Source: an uncultured Clostridia bacterium
Lineage (GTDB): Bacteria; Bacillota; Clostridia; Oscillospirales; Acutalibacteraceae
Direction of reading: 5' to 3'
DNA: 64,000 bases
Assembly: GCA_945787805.1 (NCBI GenBank)
Contig: CALZID010000010.1
Coordinates: forward strand, 1 to 64,000
This document shows positions 25,979 through 36,008 of the stretch, one piece after another (the first letter of the stretch is position 1; each line of letters begins with the position of its first letter). Below the pieces are notes generated by a model. That model worked only from the letters and a program-made list of their open reading frames with translations. It did no database searches and was not told the origin of the DNA. The position numbers were made by a program, and so were the translations under genes.

Positions 25979-26713
25979 TTACTCTGCTGCTGTTGTGGAC
26001 TCAGTTGACTGAGTCTCATCAGATGCTGTAGTAGCCGTAGTATCTGTAGCGGCTGTAGTTGTAGTTGTTGTTGTGGTTGTTGTTGTGGTTGTTGTAATCA
26101 AATTACCCGATTCATCCATCTGGATTGCTCCGCCGAGAGAAATGAATATTCTGAAGGAATATTTTGTTTCGGCGTCTTCACCGTTTACAATCGGCATATC
26201 ATTTAAAACTTTTACTTCTGTTACAATGTCCTTGAAAGCGTCGTCAGTTTTCAAAAACTCTTCATAGTCGCGGAGTTGTTCAACCGCATTACGAATTGTT
26301 TGCGCTGCCGAAAGGTCACCTTCAATAACGCAAACCGGATTATTTTGCCAGTCACTTAAAGAAATTGCTTTAATTTTTATGTATTCCGGACGGGTTGCCT
26401 GAACCATTGTTAAGAACTTCACCGCGCTTGGGCTCTTTGTTTTGATTGCATTTAATCTGCCTTGAGAAACCATAAGGTCATCATAAACTGCTTTGTATTG
26501 TTGCAGCTCATTGATTTCGGCCGTAATTAAAGAGTTTTGCCTATTGACATTCTTCAACTGACTTTTAAGAATCAAAGTTCTTGTGAAAAAGCCGGCATAA
26601 ATAACCAACATACAAATCAATATAATTAACGCAATTTTAAGTATGATATCTTTTTTCTTTTTACCGTCAAGAAATTTTCTGTAACTTGCCGGTAACAAAC
26701 TAACCTTAAACAA
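25979..26713 (-). CDS. pilN: PilN-like protein with Thr-rich C-terminal tail
   Basis: The N-terminus VSLLPASYRKF matches the PilN motif (INLLP) that docks into PilM. One membrane span at ~25-45, a coiled coil and a globular domain follow. The last ~45 residues are an unusual extracellular tail beginning with about 14 consecutive Thr and continuing Thr/Ala/Ser/Glu-rich. It is encoded by GTT/GTG-type repeats on the plus strand (26040-26100). PilN normally ends at the globular domain, so the tail is an addition, perhaps a wall-spanning linker or glycosylation site. Confidence 0.8.
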   Translation of the reverse strand: MFKVSLLPASYRKFLDGKKKKDIILKIALIILICMLVIYAGFFTRTLILKSQLKNVNRQNSLITAEINELQQYKAVYDDLMVSQGRLNAIKTKSPSAVKFLTMVQATRPEYIKIKAISLSDWQNNPVCVIEGDLSAAQTIRNAVEQLRDYEEFLKTDDAFKDIVTEVKVLNDMPIVNGEDAETKYSFRIFISLGGAIQMDESGNLITTTTTTTTTTTTTTAATDTTATTASDETQSTESTTAAE

Positions 26714-26716
26714 AGC

Positions 26717-27688
26717 TTATCCCTCCAAACCTGAAATTGCAACTCCGATACAACTTGCATATTCACCTAACGGTGTAGCACTTGTTGATTGAAGTGATGG
26801 ATAAAACTGCGGAATTTCCATTGGAATATAAATATTTTCTTGTAAATTCTCCAAAATCTTTTGGTTTGCCGTGGAGTTCATAATAAGATAAATTTTTTCC
26901 ATAGGTATGTTATTTTGCATCGCATAATAACTGATAGTTGAAGATGTTTCTTGCATTAAGAAAGAAATTACCGAAGTCAAATCTTCTTCACTGTAAGACT
27001 CGTCTCTTGAATTTTTAAAAATAGCAGCAACACTGCCTTGCATTTTTTCAGGAATTGTAATTGAACGAACCATTGAAATTTCATTACCGTGCACAACAAT
27101 ATAGCTCAAAATATCATCTGTCAGGTTGACAATGCCGTATTTAGCGCCGTTACATATTTCGTTGATACCGCGGCAATATGCCAAAAGTGACGAATCAATA
27201 TCTTGAATTTGCAGCTTTGACGCCGTAAAAATATTGATATAGCCTTCAAGCATCTGTCTTCTGGCTGCAATGAGCATAACATTAGTCTGTGCAACATCGT
27301 CATCGTCTTTTGTTTCGCCGGCAACCACATAGTCAACTTCCATTTCCTGAATAGGAATCGGAATAAATTCCTGCGCCTGCAAAAGCACCATATTGCGAAG
27401 CTTATCACTGTCTACCTTCGGGAAAGACGCATATCTCATGAGCACATTTTCGTTGTTTACTGCAACTGCAACATCCGTTGTTTGAAAATTGCCCGACGCA
27501 AGCAACTGAGTAATTGCTGAATTAAAACGGTCAGCGTCTCTGATGAAGCCCTCTTCAACGATTCCTTCTTCCAAAGGCATATATCCCATTGCCAGAATAT
27601 TATAAAAGCCGTTTTCTTTTGTGAGCTCAACAGCTCTGATTTCATTGGTTGTTATTTCGCAACCAATGATACTCTTTAATTTAGCCAT
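26717..27688 (-). CDS. pilM: PilM-like actin-fold pilus protein
   Basis: The 323-residue protein is cytoplasmic, with the FtsA/PilM actin-like fold. IGCEITTNEIRAVELTKENG supplies the first nucleotide-binding strand, YASFPKVDSDKLRNMVLLQAQEFIP is a strong PilM hallmark, and VNLTDDILSYIVVHGNEIS is the second phosphate segment. PilM binds the PilN N-terminus and connects the motor to the membrane complex. It is 3 nt from pilN and in the canonical M-N-O order. Confidence 0.9.
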   Translation of the reverse strand: MAKLKSIIGCEITTNEIRAVELTKENGFYNILAMGYMPLEEGIVEEGFIRDADRFNSAITQLLASGNFQTTDVAVAVNNENVLMRYASFPKVDSDKLRNMVLLQAQEFIPIPIQEMEVDYVVAGETKDDDDVAQTNVMLIAARRQMLEGYINIFTASKLQIQDIDSSLLAYCRGINEICNGAKYGIVNLTDDILSYIVVHGNEISMVRSITIPEKMQGSVAAIFKNSRDESYSEEDLTSVISFLMQETSSTISYYAMQNNIPMEKIYLIMNSTANQKILENLQENIYIPMEIPQFYPSLQSTSATPLGEYASCIGVAISGLEG

Positions 27689-27722
27689 AGTACCATTCTC
27701 CTATATATACGGATAAGTTTGT

Positions 27723-28931
27723 TTATGCACCCATTGATGTAGACGCTGTGAGCATCGGAACATAAAGAGCAATAAGCATACCACCAACAATAACACCGAC
27801 GAAAACAAGGGCAATCGGTTCAATCATAGCTCTGAGGTTACGGGAGGTGTTCTCAACATCTTCTTCAAAGAATTCGGCAACCTTATCGAGAAGCTCGGGC
27901 AAAGCACCCGACTCTTCACCGATAGCCACCATACCTGTAACCATAGGTGGAAACAAACCGCTTTTTTCTAAGGCAGCCGAAATCGGCGAGCCTTCTTCGA
28001 TATCTGAAATTGCATCTTCAACCGCTTTGGCAAGTTTTTCACTACCTGCGGTAGGTCCTGCACTTTTCATTGCTTCAACCGCCGTAACACCGCCTGCAAG
28101 AAGCGTTGCAAATGTACGGCAGAAACGGGCAACAACCATTTTAGTTATAAATGAACCGAACATGGGCATTGTAAGCTTAATATTCTCCCAAAGTGCATGT
28201 GCGGGCGGGCTCTTCATTAACAAAATAAGACCGCCGACAACACCGCCTGCTATCAAAACCCATGTCAATGTGTCTTCTCTCAAGCTGTCGGAAGCATCGA
28301 AAATGAATTGTGAAAGAGCGTTAAGCTCCATGCCTTCCTGCATCATATTTTTGAATGTAGGAACCATGAAATAAAGCATAGCAATCATAATTACAATCGC
28401 CATAATACCGACATTTTTCGGATATGAAAACGCTGATTTAATGTTCTTTTGAAGATTTTTTTCTTTTTGCATCTGGTCAGCAAGACTGACGAGAGATTGC
28501 TCCATAATACCGCCGGTTTCACCTGCCGCAATCATAGCTATAAACAAAGGTGAGAATATCTTGGGATATTCTTTGAACGCATCCGAAAGCGGCATACCGC
28601 CCTCGACATTACTTGAAACCGTTTCTATTGCATTGGCGAATTTTCCGTTTTCTGTCTGCTTCGCAAGTGTTGAAAGTGCTCTCGTAATGGGAACACCGGC
28701 TGAAAGCATAACTGCCAACTGTCGGCAAAAAACCGCAACATCTTCTGTTGTAACCTTGCCACCTGATTTTGATGACGATTTGTTGGCATTATTTGCTTTT
28801 TCTTTCATCTCCGTTACGATGATGCCTGCTTCACGGAGTTTATTTACGGCTTGGGACGAGTTATCGGCAATAACTTCACCGCGAACGCTTTGTCCCTGTT
28901 TGTTCAAGCCGTCATATGTAAAGGCTGCCAA
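27723..28931 (-). CDS. pilC: Type IV pilus inner-membrane platform protein PilC
   Basis: This 402-residue GspF/PilC protein has two repeated cytoplasmic helical domains with the characteristic FCRQLAVMLSAGVPITRALSTL and FCRTFATLLAGGVTAVEAMKSA motifs, MIAAGETGG/MVAIGEESG turns, and three membrane spans ending in GVIVGGMLIALYVPML. It is the platform on which PilB and PilT turn. Length and motifs are standard. Confidence 0.96.
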   Translation of the reverse strand: MAAFTYDGLNKQGQSVRGEVIADNSSQAVNKLREAGIIVTEMKEKANNANKSSSKSGGKVTTEDVAVFCRQLAVMLSAGVPITRALSTLAKQTENGKFANAIETVSSNVEGGMPLSDAFKEYPKIFSPLFIAMIAAGETGGIMEQSLVSLADQMQKEKNLQKNIKSAFSYPKNVGIMAIVIMIAMLYFMVPTFKNMMQEGMELNALSQFIFDASDSLREDTLTWVLIAGGVVGGLILLMKSPPAHALWENIKLTMPMFGSFITKMVVARFCRTFATLLAGGVTAVEAMKSAGPTAGSEKLAKAVEDAISDIEEGSPISAALEKSGLFPPMVTGMVAIGEESGALPELLDKVAEFFEEDVENTSRNLRAMIEPIALVFVGVIVGGMLIALYVPMLTASTSMGA

Positions 28932-28959
28932 GAGATTTCCCCCTTTAAATTCAAGGTGA

Positions 28960-30069
28960 TTAATAGCCCATTGTGGACATAAGTCTTAAAACTTCTTTTT
29001 GGTCAACACAGAATTCAACTACCGAATCCTTTGAAATTTTCTGTTGTTTAAGAAGGCTGATCAACGCCTGGTCCATAGTCTGCATTCCCTGCATTTGACC
29101 GGTTTGCATTGTCGCATAAAGTTGATGTTCCTTCTCTTCACGAATAAGGTTTTTAATCGCAGGAGTATCAACCATATATTCAACGGCGGCAACTCTGCCT
29201 TTACCGTTAATTGTAGGAATAAGCTGCTGAGAAATAACTGCTTTCAATGAGTTTGCAAGCTGGGAACGAATTTGACCTTTTTGCTCCATTGGGAAAGAGT
29301 CAATAATTCTCGAAATTGTAAGCGGTGCAGTCTGAGTGTGAAGAGTTGAGAAAACCAAGTGTCCCGTTTCAGCCGCTGTAACCGCAATTTGAATACTTTC
29401 GGGGTCACGCATTTCACCAATCATAATTGTATCGGGGTCGTGACGGAGAACTGTGCGCAACGCATTTGCGAAGCTGTGAGTATCAGTTCCGATTTCTCTT
29501 TGTCTGATTGTTGATTTCTTGTGTGTGTGCAAGAATTCTATGGGGTCTTCAACTGTTACTATATTCGTTTCATACCGCTCGTTTATGTAGTTGAGCATTG
29601 CTGCAAGAGTTGTTGACTTGCCGCTGCCGGTAGGTCCCGTAACCAATACAAGGCCGCGTGGAAGATTACAAAGTCTCTTAACATCGGCGGGTAATCCCAA
29701 CTTATCAAGCTCGGGAATATTGAAAGGAATTGCTCTGAAAACTGCCGCAACCGAGTTTCTTTGAACAATTACATTGCCGCGGAAACGGGCGCAATTGGGA
29801 ACAGAAACCGCAAGGTCAAGCTCCCACTCGGTTTCTAACTCGCGTTTTTGGTCATTTGAAATAATTTGAAGAAGGAGAGCTTCAACATCTTCGGGATACA
29901 TTTTTGGTAATTCTTCTTGTCTTACAAGGTCACCGTTTATACGAATACACGGTTCAATTCCACTGACGATATGAAGGTCGGACCCTTTTTTTTCAACGGT
30001 AAGTCTGAGAAGATCTTCTAAGGTTACCGGATAATTGCTTGGTTTGCCTGAAAACTGCATAACACTCAT
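28960..30069 (-). CDS. pilT: Pilus retraction ATPase PilT
   Basis: This 369-residue ATPase has Walker A GPTGSGKSTT, Asp box VTVEDPIEFLH, Walker B TIMIGEMRDPES and His box STLHTQTA. Crucially it has the AIKNLIREEKEHQL motif diagnostic of PilT, and it lacks the zinc knuckle of PilB. It powers retraction, so the pili should be dynamic, with twitching, DNA uptake or tight adhesion possible. It lies between the LysM/secretin-N gene and pilC. Confidence 0.96.
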   Translation of the reverse strand: MSVMQFSGKPSNYPVTLEDLLRLTVEKKGSDLHIVSGIEPCIRINGDLVRQEELPKMYPEDVEALLLQIISNDQKRELETEWELDLAVSVPNCARFRGNVIVQRNSVAAVFRAIPFNIPELDKLGLPADVKRLCNLPRGLVLVTGPTGSGKSTTLAAMLNYINERYETNIVTVEDPIEFLHTHKKSTIRQREIGTDTHSFANALRTVLRHDPDTIMIGEMRDPESIQIAVTAAETGHLVFSTLHTQTAPLTISRIIDSFPMEQKGQIRSQLANSLKAVISQQLIPTINGKGRVAAVEYMVDTPAIKNLIREEKEHQLYATMQTGQMQGMQTMDQALISLLKQQKISKDSVVEFCVDQKEVLRLMSTMGY

Positions 30070-30144
30070 CCCTTTTATGGCTTTTGCTTTTTTGTTTAAT
30101 AATTAGGTATAGGGGTGCGAGCTTCGCACCCCGAATTTTATAAA

Positions 30145-31917
30145 TTATGCATTATCGAAAGCTGCAAGAAGATTCATCATGTGTGTTGCCTGGTCGGAAG
30201 TAACTTTTGCATAAGTAATCGACTTGTAACTGTCTGCTCCGCTTTGTGTCTGAACATAACGAATTTCTGTTCCGCTGAATACTTCAGGATAAAGTGAGAG
30301 CATAAGGTTAAATCTGTCTTGAAGTATTGTAACATTTTCGCTGTTGTTTGCGCCCTTATCCCATGAATCAATCGGAATCCATGTCTTTGCTCCGGTGTCA
30401 ACTGTATCGACAGCAACAAGTAAATCATAAATTTCGTTGTTCCATGTTACATCATCACAATAAACAATAATGCTGTTTGTGATTGAAGAGTGGTCATATT
30501 GATAGAATGAAACATTTTCATATTTTACGCCGTTGAGTCTTGACATAAGCTCATCAACCGTACAATTCTGAGCTGTGTATGTATGTACAGTGCTTGCAGC
30601 AGAAGCTACATTATTGTCAATTGAGCTGATAATTGCTTTAACTGCATCAATTGCACTCTGTGTACCGAAGAGCCAAAGTGATTTTGTCATTCTTTCGTGA
30701 CCGTAGGTAGAAACATCTTCGCCTGATTTTGCAATAAGAGCTTCCGCATCACTTCTTGTGATGTTAATAAGGTCAATTTTTTCAAATGTTATTGGTTCTT
30801 CAGCAGGTGTTTCTGTTGTCGGATTATCCGGAGTTGTCGATGTTGAATCACCCGGATTTGTAGTATTGTCGGGAGGTGTTGTAGTGCCTGTTGAACTGTC
30901 GGGAGGTGTTACTGTTCCACCGTTATTGTTGTCGATATTGTCTCTAATTGCCTCCGCTGTGTCAACAACCTTTTTAATTGTCATAATATCAGAGAGCTGA
31001 ACACCGCTGACATATACAAACAATGTCATTGGATATGCATCCATTGTAATACCTGTATGAAGGCCTAAATTTCCAAGAAGACTTGAAAATTCACTTGCTG
31101 AAATATAATCAAGTTTAATGGGGGTAAACGCAGAAGCAATACTGTTGCTGCCTACGCTGATGTTTTCGGGAGCGTCAAGTATATCAACAAGCTCTTTGAG
31201 TTTAGCCATTTCTTTTGGATATGCGCTAATCCAAATTTTTCTTTGATTGTTTGTCTGAGAAACTGTTTTCATGCTTGAAAGACCAAGAGCAGTTGCCTGA
31301 CCCATAAGCTCGCTGTAAGTGATGTATTTGAGAGTAAACTTTGTGAGAACAAGACTGTCGACAAATGTTGTGTTAAGGTCATCGGGAGTTGAAATCAAAA
31401 GAGTGTTCCCGTCTTTAAGGTAAGAGAGACCTGCAAATCTTGTAACATAGTCAAGAGCTTTCATCGGCGATGCGTCCTCAAGTTCAACGCTGATTTTAGA
31501 ATCCGAGCCTTTGAATATTACGGTGTAGCCTGCGTTATAAGCAATTGCAGAAACAAGGTCTTTAACACTTGCATCTTTTGCCTTAACCGTAATTTTTGAA
31601 GAAACAATGCCTGACGGTGTATTTGCCGTTGTAATCGGCAACTTGAGCACCTGACCTTTGTAAAGAGTGTCGTTACTGTCAAGATTGTTATAAGTCATAA
31701 TATCGCTGATTGTGATACCGTTTTTCTGTGCAACTGACTCCAATGTATCACCGCTTTTAACCGAATAATAGCGATATTCACCCAAGCCGGTTCCCTTTGA
31801 ACCGCCGCCGTAATTTTCAGACCCCATAACAGTGAGCGGTGCCACCGCACTGATGATGAGAATCAGTGACAAAACAATTGCAATAATTGATTTGCCGAAC
31901 ATCTTAGAACCTTTCAT
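30145..31917 (-). CDS. LysM plus secretin-N-domain protein without secretin barrel
   Basis: The 590-residue exported protein has these parts: signal/anchor ~8-30; LysM ~49-95 (YYSVKSGDTLESVAQKNG); STN/N0-like domain ~108-178; two secretin-N (N1-like) domains ~190-250 and ~263-325; a Pro/Thr/Gly linker ~330-370; and two or three more N-like repeats to the end. No C-terminal secretin barrel motif is present, and length runs out where it should begin. In diderms these domains form the periplasmic ring of PilQ. Here, in a monoderm, the protein is probably a peptidoglycan-bound ring or gate for the pilus. Starts at MKGSK (AGGGGG site). Confidence 0.8.
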   Translation of the reverse strand: MKGSKMFGKSIIAIVLSLILIISAVAPLTVMGSENYGGGSKGTGLGEYRYYSVKSGDTLESVAQKNGITISDIMTYNNLDSNDTLYKGQVLKLPITTANTPSGIVSSKITVKAKDASVKDLVSAIAYNAGYTVIFKGSDSKISVELEDASPMKALDYVTRFAGLSYLKDGNTLLISTPDDLNTTFVDSLVLTKFTLKYITYSELMGQATALGLSSMKTVSQTNNQRKIWISAYPKEMAKLKELVDILDAPENISVGSNSIASAFTPIKLDYISASEFSSLLGNLGLHTGITMDAYPMTLFVYVSGVQLSDIMTIKKVVDTAEAIRDNIDNNNGGTVTPPDSSTGTTTPPDNTTNPGDSTSTTPDNPTTETPAEEPITFEKIDLINITRSDAEALIAKSGEDVSTYGHERMTKSLWLFGTQSAIDAVKAIISSIDNNVASAASTVHTYTAQNCTVDELMSRLNGVKYENVSFYQYDHSSITNSIIVYCDDVTWNNEIYDLLVAVDTVDTGAKTWIPIDSWDKGANNSENVTILQDRFNLMLSLYPEVFSGTEIRYVQTQSGADSYKSITYAKVTSDQATHMMNLLAAFDNA

Positions 31918-31980
31918 TTTTAGTTCCCCCTAAAAAACTTTTATGTAAATAAAATATTAACTGATTTATATAGATACGAA

Positions 31981-32496
31981 TTATTTTCCGTATTTAATTT
32001 CAACTTTCTTTTCGCCGAGAGCTATTAAAACGCTGTCGTCCGTAATATCTTCAACCATCCAAGATGAACCGTTTATATAATCGCCGACATTGAGCGTTGA
32101 ATATGAATTTGTTTTTGTTTCCATAACTGCGGTGTAGTAACCGTCGGAGTTTTTGATGATTGCGGTGATTTTTGCATTTGCAACATCAACTTCATCAAAC
32201 ACATTGCCGCCTTCGATTTCGATATCTTCCAAATCTCTGACATCTTGCGGAAGAGCATCCACCTGTTGAGCTTCGCCGCCGCCGACGGGAGTTGTGTCAA
32301 TATCAGGTGATTTTGTCGTAACAATAATTACAACAGCCACGAGCACTGAAATTACAATCAGCACTACCGGGATAATTATTTTCATTTTCGGATTTTTATC
32401 AAGAAACGCAGTCAAACTGCTCCCACCTGATTTTTTGGAGCCCTTTCCGCTTCCTGATTTAAGTTTTGCAATTAAATCTTTGATATCCATATTCAT
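31981..32496 (-). CDS. PilP-like membrane-anchored protein
   Basis: This 171-residue protein has a cytoplasmic Gly/Ser/Lys-rich N-terminus, one membrane span (~39-60) and an extracellular part. The last ~65 residues (VANAKITAIIKNSDGYYTAVMETK, LNVGDYINGSSWMVEDI) resemble the PilP/GspC HR-type beta domain that binds the secretin N0 domain. It is the first gene of the pilus operon, directly before the protein with N0/N1 domains, which fits a PilP-PilQ-like pairing. Similarity is weak; the context carries the call. Confidence 0.65.
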   Translation of the reverse strand: MNMDIKDLIAKLKSGSGKGSKKSGGSSLTAFLDKNPKMKIIIPVVLIVISVLVAVVIIVTTKSPDIDTTPVGGGEAQQVDALPQDVRDLEDIEIEGGNVFDEVDVANAKITAIIKNSDGYYTAVMETKTNSYSTLNVGDYINGSSWMVEDITDDSVLIALGEKKVEIKYGK

Positions 32497-32760
32497 ATGG
32501 CGAATGCCTCCCGATTATAGTTAAACACAACACCTTTTGGGTTACCATAAAAACCGCATTTTTTAAAAATGTGTAGACTACCCCTTAGTGTGCATATTTA
32601 TACATAATTATTTTACTAAAAAAAAGCATTAAAATCAACATTATTTTTTCTATTTTTTGTACAAATTGTGCTTAATATTTTGGTTATTTTGCCATATAAG
32701 TTCTTATTGTCGAGGTTTAAACCTTATTGTGAGTTTATTGAACAGGCTATAATGCAAGAA
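32497..32760 (-). promoter_or_regulatory. Upstream region and promoter of the pilus operon
   Basis: There is no supported gene in this AT-rich region. On the minus strand TTGATT (32633-32638), 17 nt and TAAAAT (32610-32615) form the best promoter, with an alternative TATAAA a little downstream. The mRNA leader would be about 110 nt. The first gene has a GGGAGG ribosome site. Confidence 0.5.
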
Positions 32761-32764
32761 TACA

Positions 32765-32792
32765 AAAAAATCCCCCAAGAAAACTTGGGGGA
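32765..32792 (-). terminator. Terminator of the two-paralogue operon
   Basis: On the minus strand TCCCCCAAG/CTTGGGGGA (32771-32792, 4-nt loop) is followed by TTTTTTTG. It separates the paralogue pair from the pilus operon. Confidence 0.85.
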
Positions 32793-32834
32793 AATTCTAT
32801 CAAAGTTTCAGTTTTACGAAAAATCAATTATTTC

Positions 32835-34832
<1,998 letters not shown>

Positions 34833-34876
34833 TTTTTTAGGTTCCCCTTTCAAATTTTGTATTCATATACACATTA

Positions 34877-34905
34877 AATTTACAACAAATTTTGCAAAAT
34901 GTCAA
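34877..34905 (-). promoter_or_regulatory. Promoter of the paralogue pair
   Basis: On the minus strand TTGACA (34900-34905), 17 nt and TAAATT (34877-34882), lying immediately after the maf stop codon. Confidence 0.65.
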
Positions 34906-34913
34906 TCAAAATT

Positions 34914-35465
34914 TCATTGATTTTTTAAAATCTTTTCATAAATTGAGCTTATAGGCAATCCAACCACATTAAAATAGTCGCCCTTTATGCCCTTTACAAA
35001 TTTTGATGCCAACCCTTGAATTCCGTAAGCTCCCGCTTTGTCGTCACATTCTTTTGTATCGATATATTCATCTATTTCTCTGTCGGAAAGTTCAAAAAAT
35101 TCTACCTTTGTTTCTACTGCAAAAACAACTGAATTGTTTTCACTGACGGCGCAAACACCGGTGAATACGGAATGTTCTCTCCCCGAAAGACTTCTGAGCA
35201 TTCTGAACGCATCTTCTCGGTTGCGGGGTTTTCCGAGAATATTACCGTCAAGCACCACTACCGTGTCGGCACCTAAAACGGTTTCGTCTTTTGCTCTTTC
35301 AACTGCTCTTGCCTTTCTTTCGGCAAGAATCTTTACCGCATCTTCGGGTTTTGTGCCTTTTTCTATTGTTTCGTCGGCGTCTGCAACACGGACAATAAAA
35401 TCTATTCCCGCATTTTTTAAGATTTCGCTTCTTCTGGGAGATTTTGATGCAAGCACAAGTTTCAT
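34914..35465 (-). CDS. maf: Maf family nucleotide pyrophosphatase
   Basis: This 183-residue Maf protein starts with LASKSPRRSEILKNAGIDF and has the ERKARAVE, VLGADTVV and GKPRNREDAFRML motifs plus DDKAGAYGIQGLASKFV near the end. Maf enzymes hydrolyse non-canonical or modified nucleoside triphosphates (dTTP/UTP or m7GTP types) and are linked to septum arrest. Its ATG overlaps the NUDIX stop (ATGA), so the two housecleaning enzymes are translationally coupled. Confidence 0.93.
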   Translation of the reverse strand: MKLVLASKSPRRSEILKNAGIDFIVRVADADETIEKGTKPEDAVKILAERKARAVERAKDETVLGADTVVVLDGNILGKPRNREDAFRMLRSLSGREHSVFTGVCAVSENNSVVFAVETKVEFFELSDREIDEYIDTKECDDKAGAYGIQGLASKFVKGIKGDYFNVVGLPISSIYEKILKNQ

Positions 35466-36007
35466 ATTCTGCCCTCGTTTTTAAGTTGGTTGATTTTAAG
35501 AATCATCGTTTGAGTTTTGCTGTCGGGAAGCTCGCCGTTCATTACCATTTCTACCGCTTTTTTCAGCGGGATTTTATAAACCTCTAAAAACTCGTCTTCG
35601 TCGGGATTTTGTTCGCCGAATTCAAGCTGCGTCGCTAAATACATATAAATAATTTCACCGCAATAGCCGGGTGTGGGATAAAGCTTGCCAAGTGATACAT
35701 AATTTTTTGCAACAGCGCCCGTTTCTTCTTTTAGCTCTCTTTTGCCCGCTTCAAAAGGGTCTTCGCCTTTTTCCAATTTCCCTGCAGGGAGCTCTGTCAC
35801 AATTTCCATATAAGGATATCTGAACTGCTTTACAAAATATAAATTGTAATCTTTATCAAGGGGAGCTACGCAAACTCCCCCGTTGTGCTCAACGATTTCG
35901 CGCTTTGCGACAGTACCGTTGGGAAGAAGTGCATCGTCCACTCTCATATTCACGATTTTGCCTTTGAATTTGTATTCCTGATTTATTGGTTTTTCTGTTA
36001 AATCCAT
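35462..36007 (-). CDS. NUDIX hydrolase, ADP-ribose pyrophosphatase type
   Basis: The product has 181 residues from ATG 36007. A longer reading frame runs back into murD, but the family-like start is MDLTEKPINQEYKFKGKIVN right after the murD stop. The Nudix box is GKLEKGEDPFEAGKRELKEETG, preceded by the ADP-ribose pyrophosphatase pattern FVKQFRYPYMEIVTELPAG. The likely reaction is ADP-ribose hydrolysis to AMP and ribose-5-phosphate. It sits between murD and maf with overlaps, one operon. Confidence 0.9.
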   Translation of the reverse strand: MDLTEKPINQEYKFKGKIVNMRVDDALLPNGTVAKREIVEHNGGVCVAPLDKDYNLYFVKQFRYPYMEIVTELPAGKLEKGEDPFEAGKRELKEETGAVAKNYVSLGKLYPTPGYCGEIIYMYLATQLEFGEQNPDEDEFLEVYKIPLKKAVEMVMNGELPDSKTQTMILKINQLKNEGRI

Positions 36008-36008
36008 A

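Noticed and set aside
26073..26267. Plus-strand ORF starting with poly-Val
   Set aside because: Antisense of the poly-Thr tail of pilN.
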